NCBI GenBank assembly: GCA_964276095.1
Contig: CAXYDR010000003.1
Location: forward strand, 372,001-436,000
Reading direction: 5' to 3'
Origin: GCA-2733415 sp964276095
GTDB lineage: Bacteria > Bacteroidota > Bacteroidia > Flavobacteriales > Flavobacteriaceae
Length of the DNA stretch: 64,000 bases
Positions 60,946 through 64,000 of this stretch are shown piece by piece; position 1 is the stretch's first letter, and each line of letters starts with the position of its first letter. The position numbers and the translations under genes were made by a program. The notes below the pieces were generated by a model. The model was not told the origin of the DNA and ran no database searches. It was given only the letters and a program-made list of their open reading frames with translations.

Positions 60946-61914
60946 TTATATAAAAACTTCTAAAAGTTTTACATTATTTGTTTTTATATCAAATTCTTGC
61001 AATGCAGCCGGAATTAACACTGTTTCTCCTAATTTTACTTGCTCTTCAAATTCATATCCAGAAAAAATCGCTTCCCCCTCTATACACATATACACAACAA
61101 AAGAGTCTTTGTCTTTATTGTTGATTTCCTTATCACTACTCAAATGAAGATAATTGGTTGTGAAATAATTACAGGACACCATTTGGTTAGATTGATTTTT
61201 AATTTTGTCATAAACCATTTTCTCTCCTTTGAATCCAAAATTTATGGCGTCTAAAGCTTCTCTTTTATGCAATCTTCTTGATTTCCCATTGTCATCAACC
61301 CTATCCCAGTCATAAACTCTATAAGTAATATCGGATGTTTGTTGAATTTCTGCTAATAATACACCTGCACCAATTGCATGTATTGTGCCTGTTTGAATAA
61401 AAAAAGCATCTCCTGCATTAACTGGCACATCATTTAAAATACTAGGTAAACTCTTTTCTTTTAAATGCTTTTTATAATCAGATGCAGTTATTCCGTTATT
61501 AAATCCCAAAACTAATCTAGAATCTTTATCCCTTTGGATAACATACCACATTTCTGTTTTTCCAAACGAATTATGTCGTTTTTTTGCTAATACGTCATTT
61601 GGATGCAATTGCACCGATAAATCCGTTTCTGCATCAATAAATTTAATTAGCAAAGGAAAATTTGAACCAAAAACTCGATATACTGAATTCCCTACTATTT
61701 CCTCTTTATGTTTTTCAATAAGCTCGGTTAAGGTTTTACCTTTGAAGCTGCCAGAAGAAACCACAGAAATATTTTCATCAACTGATGATATTTCCCAGCT
61801 TTCACCAACATTATTCAACTCAGTTTCTTTCCCTAAAACCTCTTTTAATTTTGATCCTCCCCAAATTTTTTCTTTATATATTGGAGTGAATTTAATTGGA
61901 TACCATTTTACCAT
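60946..61914 (-). CDS. manA: mannose-6-phosphate isomerase, class I
   Basis: This 322-residue zinc enzyme interconverts mannose-6-phosphate and fructose-6-phosphate in the cytoplasm, feeding GDP-mannose or mannose use. Markers are FTPIYKEKIWGGSKL (start), LSVQLHPNDVLAKKRHN (zinc and substrate residues), GKTEMWYVI, FFIQTGTIHAIGAGVLLAEIQQTSDITYRVYDWDR and a short C-terminal cupin. The length matches short Bacteroidota ManA proteins. It lies 2 bases after the queD-like gene ends, so idi-queD-manA form an operon. Confidence 0.93.
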   Translation of the reverse strand: MVKWYPIKFTPIYKEKIWGGSKLKEVLGKETELNNVGESWEISSVDENISVVSSGSFKGKTLTELIEKHKEEIVGNSVYRVFGSNFPLLIKFIDAETDLSVQLHPNDVLAKKRHNSFGKTEMWYVIQRDKDSRLVLGFNNGITASDYKKHLKEKSLPSILNDVPVNAGDAFFIQTGTIHAIGAGVLLAEIQQTSDITYRVYDWDRVDDNGKSRRLHKREALDAINFGFKGEKMVYDKIKNQSNQMVSCNYFTTNYLHLSSDKEINNKDKDSFVVYMCIEGEAIFSGYEFEEQVKLGETVLIPAALQEFDIKTNNVKLLEVFI

Positions 61915-61916
61915 AA

Positions 61917-62324
61917 TTATCCTGTATAAGTAACAAAGTTTCTAGGTGTTTCATATAATGTAACTTCTAAATCTAACTGATCAGGAAGTTCTTTTCTTAA
62001 AATCCCCCATATCACAACAACTATATTTTCTGCTGTAGGAATCTTATCTTGGAAATAAGCTACGTCTAGATTTAAATTTTTATGATCAAACTCCGTTTCT
62101 ATTTTGTCATATATTATCTTTTGGAGAATTTTTAAATCTATCACCATTCCTGTTTCTTGATCTATATCCCCCGTAACACTAACCACTAGTTCATAATTAT
62201 GTCCATGGTAATTAGGGTTACTACATTTTCCAAATATCTCAAGGTTCTTTTCATCTGACCATGATTTATTAAATAAACGATGGGCAGCATTAAAATGCGC
62301 CTTTCTATGAACAGTTACCTTCAT
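61917..62324 (-). CDS. queD: 6-carboxytetrahydropterin synthase / PTPS family
   Basis: This 135-residue zinc enzyme of the 6-pyruvoyl-tetrahydropterin synthase family has HFNAAHRLFN (first zinc His), FGKCSNPNYHGHNYEL (Cys nucleophile and two zinc His), GMVIDLKILQKI, FDHKNLN, and PTAENIVVVIW with a terminal YETPRNFVTY. In bacteria this is usually QueD in queuosine synthesis, but pterin-forming roles exist and other queuosine genes are not in view. It overlaps the idi stop by one base. Confidence 0.85.
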   Translation of the reverse strand: MKVTVHRKAHFNAAHRLFNKSWSDEKNLEIFGKCSNPNYHGHNYELVVSVTGDIDQETGMVIDLKILQKIIYDKIETEFDHKNLNLDVAYFQDKIPTAENIVVVIWGILRKELPDQLDLEVTLYETPRNFVTYTG

Positions 62325-62845
62325 TATTTTTCTAATAAAGTTTTGTAATACTTTTCAAATATAATCTTAAACCAAGCAGTATAACTTTCCGGAGCGAGTT
62401 GAATATCGATTTTTACCAATTCTAAATCCATCCATTTCCACTCAGCAACTTCTTCTTTATTTATTTCCGGATCGTTTTCAAAATGACCTACTAATATATG
62501 ATCATATTCATGCTCCGTCAATCCATTCTCAAAGGGTGCTTTATAAATAAATGAAGTCGTTTCTTTTAATTCAGTTACAAACCCCATTTCTTCAAACAAT
62601 CTTCGTTTTCCTGCCGCTAAATTACTTTCACCATCTCTTTGATGACTACAACATGTATTTGTCCACAATCCAGGCGAATGATATTTATGCAACGCTCTTT
62701 GCTGTAACATCAACTCATTTTTTTCATTGAATATAAAAACAGAAAAAGCACGATGTAAAACCGCATTTTCATGCGCTTCCATCTTAGGCATTAAACCTAT
62801 TTGATTGTCGTTTTCATCAACTAAGATGACCAATTCTTCTTTCAT
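62324..62845 (-). CDS. idi: isopentenyl-diphosphate delta-isomerase type 1
   Basis: The start at the ATG 62845 (MKEELVILVDENDNQIG) gives 173 residues. A longer frame upstream is not family-like. The Nudix-like Idi fold is seen in HRAFSVFIFNEKNELMLQQRA, the metal/active Cys motif LWTNTCCSHQRDGE, AGKRRLFEEMGF (Nudix box), TEHEYDHILVG and EVAEWKWMDLE. It interconverts IPP and DMAPP for isoprenoids. Its start is divergent from prfC. Confidence 0.93.
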   Translation of the reverse strand: MKEELVILVDENDNQIGLMPKMEAHENAVLHRAFSVFIFNEKNELMLQQRALHKYHSPGLWTNTCCSHQRDGESNLAAGKRRLFEEMGFVTELKETTSFIYKAPFENGLTEHEYDHILVGHFENDPEINKEEVAEWKWMDLELVKIDIQLAPESYTAWFKIIFEKYYKTLLEK

Positions 62846-62990
62846 ACTGCTAAAATATAAAAAGAAATGTAGCTTTTTATATCTTTTAAGAAAATGTATA
62901 CACAACTATAAAGTAAATAGACTCTTATAAGGAATATATTCTTTTAAAATCTATATACTTGAAACACTATAATATCCTGAACAAAATAAT

Positions 62991-62998
62991 TACATTTG
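62991..62998 (+). promoter_or_regulatory. -7 box upstream of prfC
   Basis: TACATTTG matches TANNTTTG and lies 24 bases before the prfC ATG. No clear TTG at -33 is seen. Confidence 0.45.
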
Positions 62999-63022
62999 CA
63001 AACGCTAAATACACCGTAACAA

Positions 63023-64000
63023 ATGAGTTTACAAGAAGAAATTTCAAAAAGAAGAACCTTTGGTATCATATCGCATCCCGATGCCGGAAAAACTACATTG
63101 ACCGAAAAATTATTACTTTTTGGAGGAGCTATTCAGGAAGCTGGAGCAGTAAAATCAAATAAAGTAAAAAAAGGGGCAACCTCCGATTTTATGGAAATTG
63201 AGCGTCAGCGTGGTATTTCTGTAGCTACTTCTGTATTGGCATTTATTTATAGAGATAAAAAAATAAACATTTTAGATACTCCTGGACATAAGGATTTTGC
63301 TGAAGATACTTTTAGAACATTAACCGCAGTAGATAGTGTTATTGTTGTAATAGATGTTGCAAAAGGTGTTGAGGAACAAACGGAAAAGCTAGTTGAAGTT
63401 TGTAGAATGCGTAACATCCCTATGATTGTTTTCATTAACAAAATGGATAGAGAAGGTAAAGATGCCTTTGATTTGTTAGATGAAGTAGAGCAAAAATTAG
63501 GATTACGTGTAACTCCTTTAAGTTTCCCAATAGGAATGGGATATAGCTTTAAAGGAATTTATAACGTATGGGAGAAAAATATTAATTTATTTTCTGAAGA
63601 AAGTAAGCAACATATTACTGATACTATTTCATTTGAAGATGTTAACAATCCTGATTTAGAAAATCATATTGGTGAAGCTGCTGCCAAAGAATTACGTGAA
63701 GAATTGGAGCTAGTATATGAAGTATATCCAAAATTCAATCAAGAAGAATATTTAAATGGAGATTTACAGCCAGTATTTTTTGGATCTGCTTTAAATAACT
63801 TTGGTGTTAGAGAATTATTAGACTGTTTTGTTGATATTGCTCCAGAACCTAGACCAAAGACCTCTGATACTAGAGAAGTAAAACCTAATGAAGATAAATT
63901 TACTGGATTTGTATTTAAAATCCACGCGAATATGGACCCTAAACACAGGGACAGATTAGCTTTTATAAAAATTGTTTCAGGCTTATTTAAGAGAAATACG
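63023..64000 (+). CDS. prfC: peptide chain release factor 3 (partial, cut by window edge)
   Basis: I read this frame from the ATG at 63023 through 326 codons to the window end. The protein is the N-terminal part of RF3, the GTPase that recycles RF1/RF2: [15 protein letters not shown] (P-loop), RGISVATSV (switch), [16 protein letters not shown] (G3), [19 protein letters not shown] (G4) and the RF3-typical [13 protein letters not shown] and [16 protein letters not shown]. The full family length is about 530 residues, so roughly 200 are missing. It reads away from idi. Confidence 0.97.
   Translation, partial: MSLQEEISKRRTFGIISHPDAGKTTLTEKLLLFGGAIQEAGAVKSNKVKKGATSDFMEIERQRGISVATSVLAFIYRDKKINILDTPGHKDFAEDTFRTLTAVDSVIVVIDVAKGVEEQTEKLVEVCRMRNIPMIVFINKMDREGKDAFDLLDEVEQKLGLRVTPLSFPIGMGYSFKGIYNVWEKNINLFSEESKQHITDTISFEDVNNPDLENHIGEAAAKELREELELVYEVYPKFNQEEYLNGDLQPVFFGSALNNFGVRELLDCFVDIAPEPRPKTSDTREVKPNEDKFTGFVFKIHANMDPKHRDRLAFIKIVSGLFKRNT

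Noticed and set aside
62846..62905. 20-residue N-terminal extension of Idi
   Set aside because: The extension is not seen in the family, and the ATG at 62845 gives a normal-length protein.

Overview
The window is AT-rich, tightly packed DNA from a Flavobacteriaceae-like bacterium (Bacteroidota). The call rests on several observations. There is a subtilase with a type IX secretion C-terminal tail, a long Bacteroidota-type YidC, a tmRNA tag reading GENNYALAA, TANNTTTG -7 boxes before several genes, and BtgA/BtgB-type mobilization genes. The genus cannot be fixed from sequence alone, although Tenacibaculum or Polaribacter relatives would fit.

Layout. (1) 1-22 kb is chromosomal backbone: nitronate monooxygenase, T9SS subtilase, mnmA, a YwqK-like protein, yidC, pyrG, a LysM/OsmC/DUF922/DUF3820 operon, guaA, typA, kdsA with a secreted partner, a membrane-protein/winged-helix-regulator/creD cluster, and a saccharopine-dehydrogenase-like enzyme. 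(2) 22069-22469 is ssrA (tmRNA). Its 3' end is an integration site. (3) 22.47-53.05 kb is a ~30.6 kb integrative mobilizable element (element 1). (4) 53.05-59.48 kb is a second, ~6.4 kb integrative element (element 2). (5) 59.48-64 kb is backbone again: two rhodaneses, two identical tRNA-Thr(TGT) genes in a 191-bp tandem duplication, a small conserved protein, manA, queD, idi and the start of prfC.

The two elements are stacked in tandem in the tmRNA gene. The core ctcggcgactccac occurs at 22457, 53036 and 59463. Each element carries its own tyrosine integrase at its right end, its own arm-type repeats at both ends, and a hairpin terminator just after its left core site. Element 1 has an integration/replication/mobilization module on the right (integrase, RteC-like protein, excisionase-like HTH protein, DUF3987 and DUF6371 proteins, a likely oriT, btgA/btgB, parA and a small partner). 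Its cargo on the left includes a SIR2-HerA defence pair, an OmpA-like membrane protein with small membrane proteins and an alpha/beta hydrolase, an Xre-RES toxin-antitoxin pair, and a multi-membrane-span patatin with a secreted partner. The cargo also holds an operon with a 1163-residue protein of no recognised family, an 863-residue protein ending in a zincin metallopeptidase toxin domain, a probable immunity protein, a DUF5684-like membrane protein and a peptidoglycan amidase.

The best candidate for an undescribed system is 34.7-42.6 kb: a toxin/immunity pair, a cell-wall amidase and a very large novel protein in one transcription unit, with no type VI, eCIS, T9SS or Rhs delivery genes nearby. 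A second candidate is the membrane patatin/hydrolase/OmpA-like block at 26.3-34.6 kb. On the backbone, identical ACTTTG-N5-CAAAGT palindromes lie before both the membrane-protein operon that encodes a winged-helix regulator and creD, which suggests a small self-regulated circuit.
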